NCBI RefSeq assembly: GCF_025847275.1
Contig: NZ_JAOZEV010000007.1
Span: forward strand, 124,001-188,000
DNA from: Flavobacterium frigoritolerans
GTDB lineage: Bacteria > Bacteroidota > Bacteroidia > Flavobacteriales > Flavobacteriaceae
DNA length: 64,000 nt
Direction: 5' to 3'
Below, piece by piece: positions 34,548-43,200 of this stretch; positions within the stretch are counted from its first letter, which is position 1; every line of letters begins with the position of its first letter. The position numbers and the translations under genes are program-made. The notes beneath the pieces are model-generated. The model did not search any database and was not told the DNA's origin. It saw only the letters and a program-made list of their open reading frames with translations.

Positions 34548-34591
34548 GGGGGTGCAAGGGGGTACAACTGGGGTGCAACAAAAAGTTGTAC
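34548..34591. promoter_or_regulatory. G-rich direct repeats and hairpin upstream of the transfer operon
   Basis: Three direct repeats GGGGTRCAA lie in a row (34549-34557, 34559-34567, 34570-34578). The second is also the left arm of a perfect inverted repeat GTACAAC/GTTGTAC (34562-34568, 34585-34591). Such G-rich repeats are unusual in this AT-rich DNA and lie 110-150 bases before the first transfer gene, so a regulator-binding region is likely. Confidence 0.5.
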
Positions 34592-34698
34592 TTGTAGCAG
34601 TTTGTTGTCTATCGTTTCTTTGCTCCGTAATGATGAAGATCCGGATTTAGAAATCGGGATTGTGAGAAACTAATGTAGAACGATAAAATGAAGAGCGT

Positions 34699-35178
34699 AT
34701 GTTTACAGACATTTCATGGGGTAATTACATAGTTGTGATTATTCTGCTATTGACAAATTGGTATTTATTTGTTGGATTTCGATTTTATTTTGATGACTTC
34801 AAAGAAGTGATCTCAGGAAAACGGAAACTTCAATTCCGTAGATTAGGAGATCCAAATTACGGAGACTTTCAATCTGAAGAAAACAATCAGGAAACACCTG
34901 CACCTACTTCAAGCCAACCTGCGTTTGGAGAATTTGACACCACCTTTCAGGATGTTGATGCGCTGGTGGCACGATTAAAAAGTTTTATCGCTGATGCCGC
35001 AAAGAAAAAATTAGTCAAAAAAGAATTTACCTATTATCTGCAACTCCTCCTAAGAGAATATCCATCCGTAAAAGATTCTGCTTTTCGCTCTTCTGTGAGT
35101 GAACTGATTGTGACAGAGTGTAAAACACTTGACACCGTATCAGTAACCCAAGCAGAAGCGGAAGGTTTGTGGAACTAA
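34699..35178 (+). CDS. Conserved-type membrane protein at the head of the transfer operon
   Basis: A 159-residue protein with one N-terminal transmembrane segment (about 10-30), a flexible acidic linker with Pro, Thr and Gln (about 55-80) and a helical C-terminal domain. I cannot assign a Tra letter. It is the first gene before traE and is separated from it by a structured RNA with terminator, so it would be made even when the rest of the operon is attenuated. This may mean it acts before assembly of the channel. The function is unknown. Confidence 0.6.
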   Translation: MFTDISWGNYIVVIILLLTNWYLFVGFRFYFDDFKEVISGKRKLQFRRLGDPNYGDFQSEENNQETPAPTSSQPAFGEFDTTFQDVDALVARLKSFIADAAKKKLVKKEFTYYLQLLLREYPSVKDSAFRSSVSELIVTECKTLDTVSVTQAEAEGLWN

Positions 35179-35195
35179 AAAATCTAAAACAATAT

Positions 35196-35285
35196 AACGG
35201 AGGAAATGCCCCTGTCCGTCCCGGCGCAGTATGGCATATGTAACAGGAAAGTGGCACTGCGACAGCAGCAATACCTCCGTTTTTT
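35196..35285 (+). ncRNA. Structured RNA with terminator inside the transfer operon (putative attenuator)
   Basis: About 90 nt between the first gene and traE are closed by a perfect stem AACGGAGG (35196-35203) / CCTCCGTT (35274-35281) followed by a T6 run. Inside, CGCAGT (35225-35230) pairs with ACTGCG (35256-35261), extended by CTGT (35212-35215) with ACAG (35262-35265). The alternative pairing CCTGT (35211-35215) with ACAGG (35243-35247) would form a pseudoknot with the first stem or replace its extension. G/C content is well above the surroundings. The layout fits an attenuator or riboswitch-like element that controls read-through into traE and beyond. I do not recognise a known RNA family. 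Confidence 0.6.
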
Positions 35286-35317
35286 ACCTGAATTTTTAAA
35301 CTTTAAAATAATGTGTG

Positions 35318-35662
35318 ATGAGAAAATGGAACTGGAATTTTAAAAAGTTTATACCCCAAAAAATGAATCATTTCGGTATTCTCCTGGCTCAAATCCTTTT
35401 TGTGATAAGCTATGAGGCTTATGCCCAGGATGGACTTGCCGGAATCAATGAAGCTAACCAGCAGGTACGAAGTTACTTCGATGCAGGTACAGAATTAATG
35501 TATGCTGTAGGAGCATTACTAGGTTTAATTGGAGCTGTCAAGGTCTATCAGAAATGGAATGCAGGCGATCCTGATACTGGAAAAGTTGCCGCCGCCTGGT
35601 TTGGCAGTTGTGTTTTTCTTGTCGTAGTGGCTACCGTAATCAAATCCTTCTTTGGGATTTAA
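35318..35662 (+). CDS. traE: Conjugative transposon protein TraE (DUF4134)
   Basis: A 114-residue protein with the hallmarks of Bacteroidota TraE/DUF4134: an N-terminal membrane signal segment ending in AYAQ, GLAGINEANQQVRSYFDAGT, then GALLGLIGAVKVYQKWNAGDPDTGK and a C-terminal transmembrane segment. It is thought to play the role of the VirB2 pilin-like component. I chose the ATG at 35318 (a GTG lies directly before it). A further ATG at codon 15 would start right before the signal segment. traF follows after 12 bases. Confidence 0.9.
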   Translation: MRKWNWNFKKFIPQKMNHFGILLAQILFVISYEAYAQDGLAGINEANQQVRSYFDAGTELMYAVGALLGLIGAVKVYQKWNAGDPDTGKVAAAWFGSCVFLVVVATVIKSFFGI

Positions 35663-35674
35663 ACGAACAAGGTC

Positions 35675-36013
35675 ATGTCAAACAGTGTCTATCAAATCAA
35701 CAAGGGGATCAACCAAAGCATAGAATTTCGCGGGTTAAAGGCGCAATACATCTGGTACCTGGGTGGTGGTGTTATTGCTCTTATGATACTGTTTGCAATT
35801 ATGTACATAGCAGGTTTACCATCGCTAATCTGTATAGGAATTATTGGTATATCAGGAACCTTGTGGGTTTTGAAAACATACAAGATGAGCCATCAATACG
35901 GAGAATTTGGTATGATGAAAGCGCTAGCGAAACGACAAATTCCTAAAGCAGTGAAATCCCAGAGTAGAAAAATATTCATGAACTTTTCTAAAAACACACC
36001 AAATGAAAAATGA
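35675..36013 (+). CDS. traF: Conjugative transposon protein TraF (DUF4133, VirB3-like)
   Basis: A 112-residue membrane protein with two close transmembrane segments (about 28-48 and 50-70), starting SVYQINKGINQSIEFRGLK, which is typical for the DUF4133/TraF family. It is the counterpart of VirB3, which partners the VirB4 ATPase. It overlaps the next gene by 11 bases. Confidence 0.9.
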   Translation: MSNSVYQINKGINQSIEFRGLKAQYIWYLGGGVIALMILFAIMYIAGLPSLICIGIIGISGTLWVLKTYKMSHQYGEFGMMKALAKRQIPKAVKSQSRKIFMNFSKNTPNEK

Positions 36014-36860
36014 AATTTCAATAGCTACCGGCTGCAAGTTCCACATTGATAGTAACGCTCAGGCTATAGTGGAAACAGCGAATCCAAGCAATACTATTCC
36101 TCTGGAAAGATTACCCACTCATGAGATTGAGGGAACAACCTTTTATGTAGTCATCAATAGTCAAGCATTAATCGAAACAACAAATCTTACCAATACGATT
36201 TCTTTCCATGATATGAAAGATCACGGAACCCACTACTCTATGTGTTACCACTCTGAGTATAAAAATTTTCCGTGTCAACTCGATGCGGTTGAAGATACTA
36301 TCAATATCAACATACCCCCTTTGCTTCTTTTAGATTCCGAAGGCATGACAAAAAAGTATGGAGTTACTATAGAGAGTCTAAAAAACAAAACTGATTTAGA
36401 GTTTCTAAATCCAAATTATGAAGGTTTCATGGAACGGGTAGCTGGAATCCTTCCTCATATTGATATCGCAGGACAGGATTTTATCATAGATCTCAACTTA
36501 AAAGAACTGAGATTAGCGGAGGATCCTTTTATAAAATTGGAATTTAAAGACTTTGAGATTGGTTCTTTTGATGGAGACTTTGCCTATCATTTTCTATATG
36601 ATACCAAACTTCAAAAGCTAGTAGGCAATGAATCCTCAAAGGATGTTATCCAAGTAGAATTGCCTAATCTTTTATATCTGGATCCCGTTGGACTTGCAAG
36701 ACGCAATGGTCATGAAGACTCAGCCTATATCAGGGACTATCCAATCGAGAAAAATTTGAAAGCGACTACTTATACAAGCCCGCTAGATGTAAAAAAACAT
36801 TTCAACAAACAAACTTTTGATTCTGATGTATCTCCTAGAAAAAGAGGAAAAAGACTCTAG
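36003..36860 (+). CDS. Transfer-operon protein of unknown function
   Basis: A 285-residue soluble protein between traF and traG. It is acidic with mixed alpha/beta character and has two similar stretches ending in proline-leucine-rich strands (NINIPPLLLLDSEGMTKKYG and IQVELPNLLYLDPVGLARRN), which suggests an internal duplication. No signal peptide or membrane segment is visible. It overlaps traF, so it is translationally coupled to the transfer genes, but I cannot assign a role. Confidence 0.65.
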   Translation: MKNEISIATGCKFHIDSNAQAIVETANPSNTIPLERLPTHEIEGTTFYVVINSQALIETTNLTNTISFHDMKDHGTHYSMCYHSEYKNFPCQLDAVEDTININIPPLLLLDSEGMTKKYGVTIESLKNKTDLEFLNPNYEGFMERVAGILPHIDIAGQDFIIDLNLKELRLAEDPFIKLEFKDFEIGSFDGDFAYHFLYDTKLQKLVGNESSKDVIQVELPNLLYLDPVGLARRNGHEDSAYIRDYPIEKNLKATTYTSPLDVKKHFNKQTFDSDVSPRKRGKRL

Positions 36861-36891
36861 ATGATGTTTTGAATTAACTGGTAAATGATAG

Positions 36892-39366
36892 ATGAAGATG
36901 GAAAAGATGATAGATAATATTTTACCGATTATGGATGTAGAGCACGATTGCATCCTGTCCAAACAAGGAGATGTGACAGTGGTATTCAAAGCAGAACTAC
37001 CTGAGATATTTACTTTGTCGGATCAGGAATACGAAGCGTTCCATCAAGCATGGCTCAAAGCCATAAAACTGCTTCCCAAATTTAGCGTGTTCCATAAACA
37101 GGACTGGTTTATAGACAGTAAGTTTCAGCCGGATTTTACCAGTGAAGACTCCAGTTTTTTAACCCGAAGCAGTGAGCGTTTTTTTAATGAACGCCCATTT
37201 TTGGATCATTCCTGCTACATTTTCCTGACCAAAAAACCAGTAGGCAGAAAAACGTCAAGTTCCTTATTTTCGAATTTACTGAGAACTTCCATTGTTCCAG
37301 AAGAAACATTAAAAGCGCAATTACGTCAGGAGTTTATTGATAGTACTGGACAATTCAGACGCATTTTGGAAGACAGTGGTTTTGTAAAACTAACGCGTCT
37401 TGGCAATGATGACCTTCGAAGCCATAGTAGAAAAATTGGAATCATTGAACAGTACTGTTTTTTATCTGAAAAGGAAAATTCATTTGTATTTAAGGATATT
37501 GCTTTCGATGATGGTTTGCAGGTTGGAGACAAACATTGCCAAATATATACTTTAGGTGATGCTGCTGACCTGCCTGCTCTATGTGGTTCTCGAATTAACT
37601 ACGACCGCTATTCCACTGATAAAACCAAGTTCAGCATCGGATTTGCATCTACACTTGGTCAATTATTGTCCTGTAATCATATTTACAACCAATATATTTT
37701 TATAGAGGATTTCCAAAAAAACTTGCAGAAATTGGAAAGTAAAAGACTTCGATTACAATCCTTATCAGCCTACAGCAGAGAGAACCTCATTGCGCGTGAT
37801 GCCACTAATGATTTTTTAAATGAGGCTATCGGTCAGCAACGGCTCCCAGTCAAAGCTCATTTTAATGTACTGATTTGGACAGACAATAAAGAAGAACTCA
37901 AAGATTTGAAAAACAAAGTTTCTTCGGCACTGGCACAGATGGATGCCGCTGCGAAGCAAGAAACCGTGGGAGCTGCGCAGATTTTTTGGGCAGGAATTCC
38001 GGGCAATGCAGCAGACTTCCCCATGAATGACACCTTCGATACGTTCACAGAACAAGCTGCCTGCTTCCTGAATCTGGAAACAGGATATCGCTCTTCCCTT
38101 AGTCCAATGGGTATTCGGTTGGGAGATCGTTTGACAGGAAAACCAGTTCATGTAGACATCAGTGATGAGCCAGTTAAGATGGGCATTTGTACCAATCGAA
38201 ACAAATTTATATTGGGACCATCGGGAAGCGGAAAATCCTTTTTCACCAACCATATGGTTAGGAGTTACTACGAACAAGGAACTCATGTTGTATTGGTTGA
38301 TGTTGGACACAGTTACAAAGGACTGTGTGATATGGTGGGTGGATATTATTTTACTTATGATGAAAAGAATCCCATTCGATTCAACCCATTTTATATCAGT
38401 GATGGTGATATACTGGATACTGAAAAAAAAGAAAGCATTAAAACATTGCTACTAGCTCTTTGGAAAAAAGACAATGAAACTTTCAATCGAAGTGAATATG
38501 TGGCTCTGTCCAATGCGCTGCAACTCTACTATGAAAAGTTAGATGGTAATTCTGATTTGTTTCCTTGTTTTGACAGCTTTTATGAATTTCTAAAAAATGA
38601 GTTTGTTACCATATTGGAAGGCGATAAGGTAAAGGAAAAGGATTTTGATGTGAACAATTTCCTGTATGTCTTACGTCCGTATTACAAAGGAGGTGAATTT
38701 GATTATTTATTAAATGCTACCGAAAATCTGGATCTGTTAAAAGAACGCTTCATTGTTTTTGAACTCGATAATATCAAAGACCATCCAATACTCTTTCCAG
38801 TAGTCACCATCATCATCATGGAAGTCTTTATCAGTAAAATGCGCAAGCTTAAAGGAGTCCGTAAAATGATCCTCATTGAAGAAGCATGGAAAGCTATTGC
38901 CAAGGAAGGAATGGCAGAATATATTCGGTATTTATTCAAGACTGTTCGTAAATTCTTTGGGGAAGCCATTGTAGTCACTCAGGAAGTAGAAGATATTATA
39001 TCCTCTCCGGTCGTTAAACAGGCTATTATCAATAACAGTGACTGCAAGATATTACTGGACCAGAGTAAGTATCAAAATAAGTTCGAACAGATTCAGGAAC
39101 TGCTTGGGCTTACTGAAAAAGAAAAGGCACTCGTACTCTCAGTAAACAAAGCCAATGATCCTGATAAGAAATACAAAGAAGTGTTTATCTCCCTTGGAGG
39201 CATGCAGTCTAAAGTATACCGCACTGAGGTATCCCTTGAGGAATACTACGCCTACACAACCGAAGAAACCGAAAAAGTAAAAGTACAGGCGTATGCCAAG
39301 AAATTTGATGGCGACATCCGAAAAGGTATTGCTGCACTCGCTATAGATATGAGAAATGGAAACTAA
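36892..39366 (+). CDS. traG: Conjugation ATPase TraG (VirB4-like)
   Basis: An 824-residue ATPase of the VirB4/TraC type that powers assembly of the conjugation channel. Walker A is GPSGSGKS near residues 441-448 and Walker B is MILIEEAWK near 659-667, followed by conserved motifs such as VTQEVEDI and the C-terminal helical part. The N-terminal domain (about 1-400) fits the CagE/VirB4 family. The ATG at 36892 is used; another at codon 3 is possible. In Bacteroidota nomenclature this gene is traG, not to be confused with the VirD4-like coupling protein at 8026-10020. Confidence 0.93.
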   Translation: MKMEKMIDNILPIMDVEHDCILSKQGDVTVVFKAELPEIFTLSDQEYEAFHQAWLKAIKLLPKFSVFHKQDWFIDSKFQPDFTSEDSSFLTRSSERFFNERPFLDHSCYIFLTKKPVGRKTSSSLFSNLLRTSIVPEETLKAQLRQEFIDSTGQFRRILEDSGFVKLTRLGNDDLRSHSRKIGIIEQYCFLSEKENSFVFKDIAFDDGLQVGDKHCQIYTLGDAADLPALCGSRINYDRYSTDKTKFSIGFASTLGQLLSCNHIYNQYIFIEDFQKNLQKLESKRLRLQSLSAYSRENLIARDATNDFLNEAIGQQRLPVKAHFNVLIWTDNKEELKDLKNKVSSALAQMDAAAKQETVGAAQIFWAGIPGNAADFPMNDTFDTFTEQAACFLNLETGYRSSLSPMGIRLGDRLTGKPVHVDISDEPVKMGICTNRNKFILGPSGSGKSFFTNHMVRSYYEQGTHVVLVDVGHSYKGLCDMVGGYYFTYDEKNPIRFNPFYISDGDILDTEKKESIKTLLLALWKKDNETFNRSEYVALSNALQLYYEKLDGNSDLFPCFDSFYEFLKNEFVTILEGDKVKEKDFDVNNFLYVLRPYYKGGEFDYLLNATENLDLLKERFIVFELDNIKDHPILFPVVTIIIMEVFISKMRKLKGVRKMILIEEAWKAIAKEGMAEYIRYLFKTVRKFFGEAIVVTQEVEDIISSPVVKQAIINNSDCKILLDQSKYQNKFEQIQELLGLTEKEKALVLSVNKANDPDKKYKEVFISLGGMQSKVYRTEVSLEEYYAYTTEETEKVKVQAYAKKFDGDIRKGIAALAIDMRNGN

Positions 39367-39378
39367 ACAATACTAATT

Positions 39379-40068
39379 ATGAAAGCAAAAAAGAAAATTA
39401 CAATCTGCCTCTTATGCCTTTTACTGATAAGCACTCCTACCCGACCAGCAGAAAAGGTTGCGGTAATACCAATTTTAGAAATGGTAAAAGCTGTTGCAAA
39501 AAAGGTAATTAAAGCGATTGACCTTAGAATACAAAAACTACAGAACAAAACCATCTGGTTGCAGAATGCACAGAAGAAAATAGAAAACATTTTATCTAAA
39601 CTAAAATTGGATGAGATTTCCGATTGGACACAAAAACAAAAAGACCTCTACAAGGATTATTATGAGGAACTGGCAAAAGTCAAGTCCATAATTACCTATT
39701 ACCAGCGTATCAAAGATATTAGTCAAAAACAGGTTCGTTTGGTAGATGAATATGAAAGAGCATGGAGCTTGTTTCAAAAGGATGCTCATTTTAATGCAAG
39801 TGAACTGGATTATATGCACAGCGTGTATTCGGGGATATTAAATGAAAGTCTAAAAAACATCGACCAGATTTTCTTGGTATTGGATTCATTTACCACACAG
39901 ATGAGTGATGCCAAGAGAATAGAAATCATCAATACTGCTGCGGGTCAAATCGATACTAATTATAATGACCTGACACTCTTCAACAGACAGAATATAATGC
40001 TGAGTCTTCAAAGGGCCAAAACACAACATGATGTCAAATCGCTCAAGAAATTTTACGGAATTCCGTAA
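39379..40068 (+). CDS. Conjugative transposon protein TraI-like
   Basis: A 229-residue exported protein with signal-type N-terminus (ITICLLCLLLISTPT) and long helices. Phrases such as IQKLQNKTIWLQNAQKKIEN and TQMSDAKRIEIINTAAGQID are typical of the TraI-type proteins of Bacteroidota transfer operons. It is distantly related to the two genes that follow (shared end pattern with LSLQRAK and ...NDV-like motif). It is not the relaxase TraI of F plasmids. Confidence 0.8.
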   Translation: MKAKKKITICLLCLLLISTPTRPAEKVAVIPILEMVKAVAKKVIKAIDLRIQKLQNKTIWLQNAQKKIENILSKLKLDEISDWTQKQKDLYKDYYEELAKVKSIITYYQRIKDISQKQVRLVDEYERAWSLFQKDAHFNASELDYMHSVYSGILNESLKNIDQIFLVLDSFTTQMSDAKRIEIINTAAGQIDTNYNDLTLFNRQNIMLSLQRAKTQHDVKSLKKFYGIP

Positions 40069-40082
40069 TAAATCAAAAAATC

Positions 40083-40700
40083 ATGAAAAAAATATTTTTA
40101 GTACTTCTCTTAATAGGATTTTTTAAGGGAAATATGCATGCACAGGCAAAACAACAACGGATGCTTTTACAGCAAATAGCGGCACTTCAAACGTATATCG
40201 GATATGCTCAAAAAGGCTATTCGGTAGCCAAAAAAGGACTGGGTGCTATATCAGATTTTAAGCGTGGAGAATTTAATCTTCATGGTGATTATCTCACTTC
40301 ACTCAAACAAGTCAATCCAAAAATTAAAAAGCATGCAAGGGTTGCAGAAATTATAGCACTTCAGATAAAAATCATAAAAAGTCACAAAAGCTTATATAAG
40401 CAAATTCGGCAGGATGATTTATTTCACGGGGATGAAGTTGATTATATCAAAAGGGTATTTGAAAGAATGCTAGAAAATTGTGATAACAATATGGATGAAC
40501 TTCTCACTATCGTTTCAGACGGAAAATTAGAGATGAAAGATGATGAGCGAGTGAAACGCATTGATACCATCTACCAAAACATGCTCGATAATTACACTTT
40601 CTCTGAAAGTTTCAGTAATCAAACTAAAGTTATGGCTTTATCAAAAGCAATGGAACTGAAAGAGGCAAAAACCAGCCGTGTCCTCAGCGGCATAAACTGA
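40083..40700 (+). CDS. Exported helical transfer protein (TerB-like annotation family), paralogue A
   Basis: A 205-residue exported protein with signal peptide (cleaved near MHAQ, residue 22) and a helical body containing KGYSVAKKGLGAISDFKRGEF and LEMKDDERVKRIDTIYQNM. Homologues in Bacteroidota transfer operons are often labelled TerB family tellurite resistance proteins; a link to tellurite is unsupported. It is paralogous to the next gene and probably a periplasmic part of the transfer machine. Confidence 0.78.
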   Translation: MKKIFLVLLLIGFFKGNMHAQAKQQRMLLQQIAALQTYIGYAQKGYSVAKKGLGAISDFKRGEFNLHGDYLTSLKQVNPKIKKHARVAEIIALQIKIIKSHKSLYKQIRQDDLFHGDEVDYIKRVFERMLENCDNNMDELLTIVSDGKLEMKDDERVKRIDTIYQNMLDNYTFSESFSNQTKVMALSKAMELKEAKTSRVLSGIN

Positions 40701-40706
40701 TATACC

Positions 40707-41336
40707 ATGAAAAAAATACTGATTATAGGAATTGTATGTATTGTTTTAATACTTCCTTCCAAAGTTACCGCTCAAAAACAAGAAATCCAGCAATTGATTC
40801 TGAACATAGAGAAATTAGCCCAGTTCAAACAAATCCTTAAGGATATGAAAAAAGGTTATGAAATGCTCAGTGGAGGTTATAATACGGTCAAAGATTTATC
40901 TAAAGGAAATTTCAGTCTGCATAAAACGTTCCTTGATGCACTCATGCAAGTTAGTCCCACGGTCAGAAATTACAGGCGAATCGGTGATATTGTCAATTAT
41001 CAGGTGCAATTGGTTAAAGAATATAAGTTTGCCTTTGGTCGTTTTCGAGACAGTAAAAATTTCAATGCTGATGAAATCGCTTACTTAGAAAGAGTGTACG
41101 ATAATTTATTCAAACAGAGTCTTAGAAATCTTGACGAGCTTACTACAGTAGTCACGGCAAATAAAATGCGAATGTCAGACGACGAACGACTGACATCCAT
41201 TGACAAAATATATGCAGATATGCAGGACAAGCTTATGTTCCTGAGAAACTTCAATAACAATACTTCAGTACTGGCTTTGCAACGTGCCAAGGAGCGTAAT
41301 GATGTAAATGCGGTTCGTAACATGCACACTAAATAA
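40707..41336 (+). CDS. Exported helical transfer protein (TerB-like annotation family), paralogue B
   Basis: A 209-residue exported protein, paralogous to the preceding one: LILNIEKLAQFKQILKDMKK, KGYEMLSGGYNTVKDLSKGNF and RMSDDERLTSIDKIYADMQD align with it. Signal peptide cleavage is likely near residue 22 (VTAQ). It follows by 6 bases, and traJ follows it by 15. This paralogue is closer to the form usually found in these operons than the first copy. Confidence 0.82.
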   Translation: MKKILIIGIVCIVLILPSKVTAQKQEIQQLILNIEKLAQFKQILKDMKKGYEMLSGGYNTVKDLSKGNFSLHKTFLDALMQVSPTVRNYRRIGDIVNYQVQLVKEYKFAFGRFRDSKNFNADEIAYLERVYDNLFKQSLRNLDELTTVVTANKMRMSDDERLTSIDKIYADMQDKLMFLRNFNNNTSVLALQRAKERNDVNAVRNMHTK

Positions 41337-41351
41337 CTAAATTTTACTGAT

Positions 41352-42548
41352 ATGATAAAGATAAACAAGAAGACCTTATTTGTTCTTCTAGGGATTTTAT
41401 TGCCCTTTATTGGCCAAGCACAAGGTGTTGCGGATGAAATGAACAGTCTGCATAGTGTATTGGAGCAATTGTATGATGAGATGATGCCTCTATGCAGTAA
41501 CCTGCTTGGAGTTGGACAAGGACTTGCTGGTTTTGCAGCTATCTGGTATATCGCCTCTCGAGTTTGGAGACATATTGCCAGCGCAGAACCTATAGACTTC
41601 TACCCTCTCTTTCGTCCATTTGTTATTGGATTTTGCATAATGATTTTTCCTTCAGTATTGTATATGATTAATGGAGTGATGAAACCTACTGTAACGGCTA
41701 CTGCTGCAATGGTAGAAGGATCAAACAAAGCTATTGAACGACTACTTAAAGAAAAAGAAGAAGCCCTTAAAAGTACTAATCCTTGGCAGATGTATGTTGG
41801 TTCCGATGGAAGTGGTGATCGGGACAAATGGTACAAATATACTCATGATGATGCCAACCCAGAGGGAGAGGGGAAATTTGCCAGTATTGGTAATGATATC
41901 CAATTTGCAATGAGTAAAGCCACATATAATTTTAGAAATTCAGTAAAAGAATGGATGAGCGAAATACTACGAATTTTATTTGAAGCGGCTTCACTCTGTA
42001 TCGATACACTTCGAACTTTTCAATTGGTGGTGCTGTCTATTTTGGGTCCACTCGTTTTTGGCATATCGGTCTTTGATGGTTTTCAACATATGCTCACCGT
42101 CTGGCTGGCGCGCTATATCAATATTTACTTATGGCTTCCTGTGGCAAATATCTTTGGCAGTATCATCGGAAAGATTCAAGAGAATATGCTAAAACTAGAC
42201 ATCTCGCAAGTAGGTGAACACGGCGATACTTTCTTTAGCAGAACCGATGTTGCGTATCTGGTATTTATGATAATTGGAATCGTAGGGTATTTCACTGTGC
42301 CTTCTGTTGCCAACTATATTGTTCATGCTGGCGGTGGTGGTGCATTGGGACAAAAAGTATCTAGCATCTTTAGTAACTCTACTAGTTCCGCGATTGGCAC
42401 AGTTTCCCAAGGAGCTGGTATGGCAGCAGATGCAATGGGCAATGTCGCTGGACGAATATCCCAAAGTATGTCAAGTTCTGGAAATACATCTCCTTATTTT
42501 AAAGATAAGGAAGGCTACATGGGGAATAAATTAAAAGGCAATTCCTAA
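41352..42548 (+). CDS. traJ: Conjugative transposon protein TraJ (VirB6-like)
   Basis: A 398-residue polytopic membrane protein. A signal segment is followed by the family-typical SVLEQLYDEMMPLCSNLLGVG and AEPIDFYPLFRPFVIGFCIM, then more transmembrane segments around 215-260 and 300-325. The C-terminal tail is rich in Gly and Ser. TraJ forms the inner-membrane channel part corresponding to VirB6. It is followed by traK after 18 bases. Confidence 0.92.
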   Translation: MIKINKKTLFVLLGILLPFIGQAQGVADEMNSLHSVLEQLYDEMMPLCSNLLGVGQGLAGFAAIWYIASRVWRHIASAEPIDFYPLFRPFVIGFCIMIFPSVLYMINGVMKPTVTATAAMVEGSNKAIERLLKEKEEALKSTNPWQMYVGSDGSGDRDKWYKYTHDDANPEGEGKFASIGNDIQFAMSKATYNFRNSVKEWMSEILRILFEAASLCIDTLRTFQLVVLSILGPLVFGISVFDGFQHMLTVWLARYINIYLWLPVANIFGSIIGKIQENMLKLDISQVGEHGDTFFSRTDVAYLVFMIIGIVGYFTVPSVANYIVHAGGGGALGQKVSSIFSNSTSSAIGTVSQGAGMAADAMGNVAGRISQSMSSSGNTSPYFKDKEGYMGNKLKGNS

Positions 42549-42566
42549 TCTCTAAATAAAAGTATC

Positions 42567-43187
42567 ATGTTTAGTAAAATGAAAAATATTGACACTGCCT
42601 TTCGACATGTTCGAGGTTTTACGATGCTGGTAATTGTTGGTTGTATTTTAATTAGTTGTTTTTCGCTTTACAAGAGTTTCAGCCTAGTATCACAAATGCA
42701 AAATAAGGTTTACATATTGGCTAATGGCAAAGCATTGGAAGCCTATGCTTCAGATCGAAAAGACAACATACCCATTGAGGCGCGGGATCATGTAAAGACG
42801 TTCCACCAATTCTTCTTTACTCTTGACCCCGATGATAAAGTAATCAAAAGTAATGTTACCAAGGCACTTTATCTAGCTGATGACAGCGCCAAAAGGATCT
42901 ACGATGATCTAAAAGAAAATGGCTATTACTCCGGCATCATCTCAGGGAACGTCAGCCAGACGATAAAAATTGACAGCATAACCATTGACATCAATACCTA
43001 TCCGTATGGGTTCCGATGTTATGCTACTCAAAATATCATCAGAACCACCAGCATTGCCCATCGAAACCTGATAACGGAAGGCAATCTTCGCAATGTATCG
43101 CGAAGCGACAACAATCCGCATGGTTTTTTAATTGAACGTTGGAATACCATTGAGAATCGGGATTTAGGCACTGAAAACAGAAAATAA
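42567..43187 (+). CDS. traK: Conjugative transposon protein TraK (VirB8-like)
   Basis: A 206-residue protein with one N-terminal transmembrane segment (about 18-38) and a periplasmic domain with family phrases KVYILANGKALEAYASDRK and EARDHVKTFHQFFFTLDPDD. TraK of this type has the role of VirB8 in the channel. It stands in the standard order traJ-K-L-M-N. Confidence 0.92.
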   Translation: MFSKMKNIDTAFRHVRGFTMLVIVGCILISCFSLYKSFSLVSQMQNKVYILANGKALEAYASDRKDNIPIEARDHVKTFHQFFFTLDPDDKVIKSNVTKALYLADDSAKRIYDDLKENGYYSGIISGNVSQTIKIDSITIDINTYPYGFRCYATQNIIRTTSIAHRNLITEGNLRNVSRSDNNPHGFLIERWNTIENRDLGTENRK

Positions 43188-43200
43188 CAAACTACTGATT

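Noticed and set aside
34548..34591. G-quadruplex
   Set aside because: Only three G-runs of four or more are present close together; a fourth run is missing.
37816..38310. 164-codon reverse frame inside traG
   Set aside because: It lies entirely opposite the well-supported traG coding sequence and has no features of its own.
40083..41336. Tellurite resistance (TerB) function for the two paralogues
   Set aside because: Signal peptides, gene context and motifs point to the transfer machinery; the TerB label appears to be inherited annotation.
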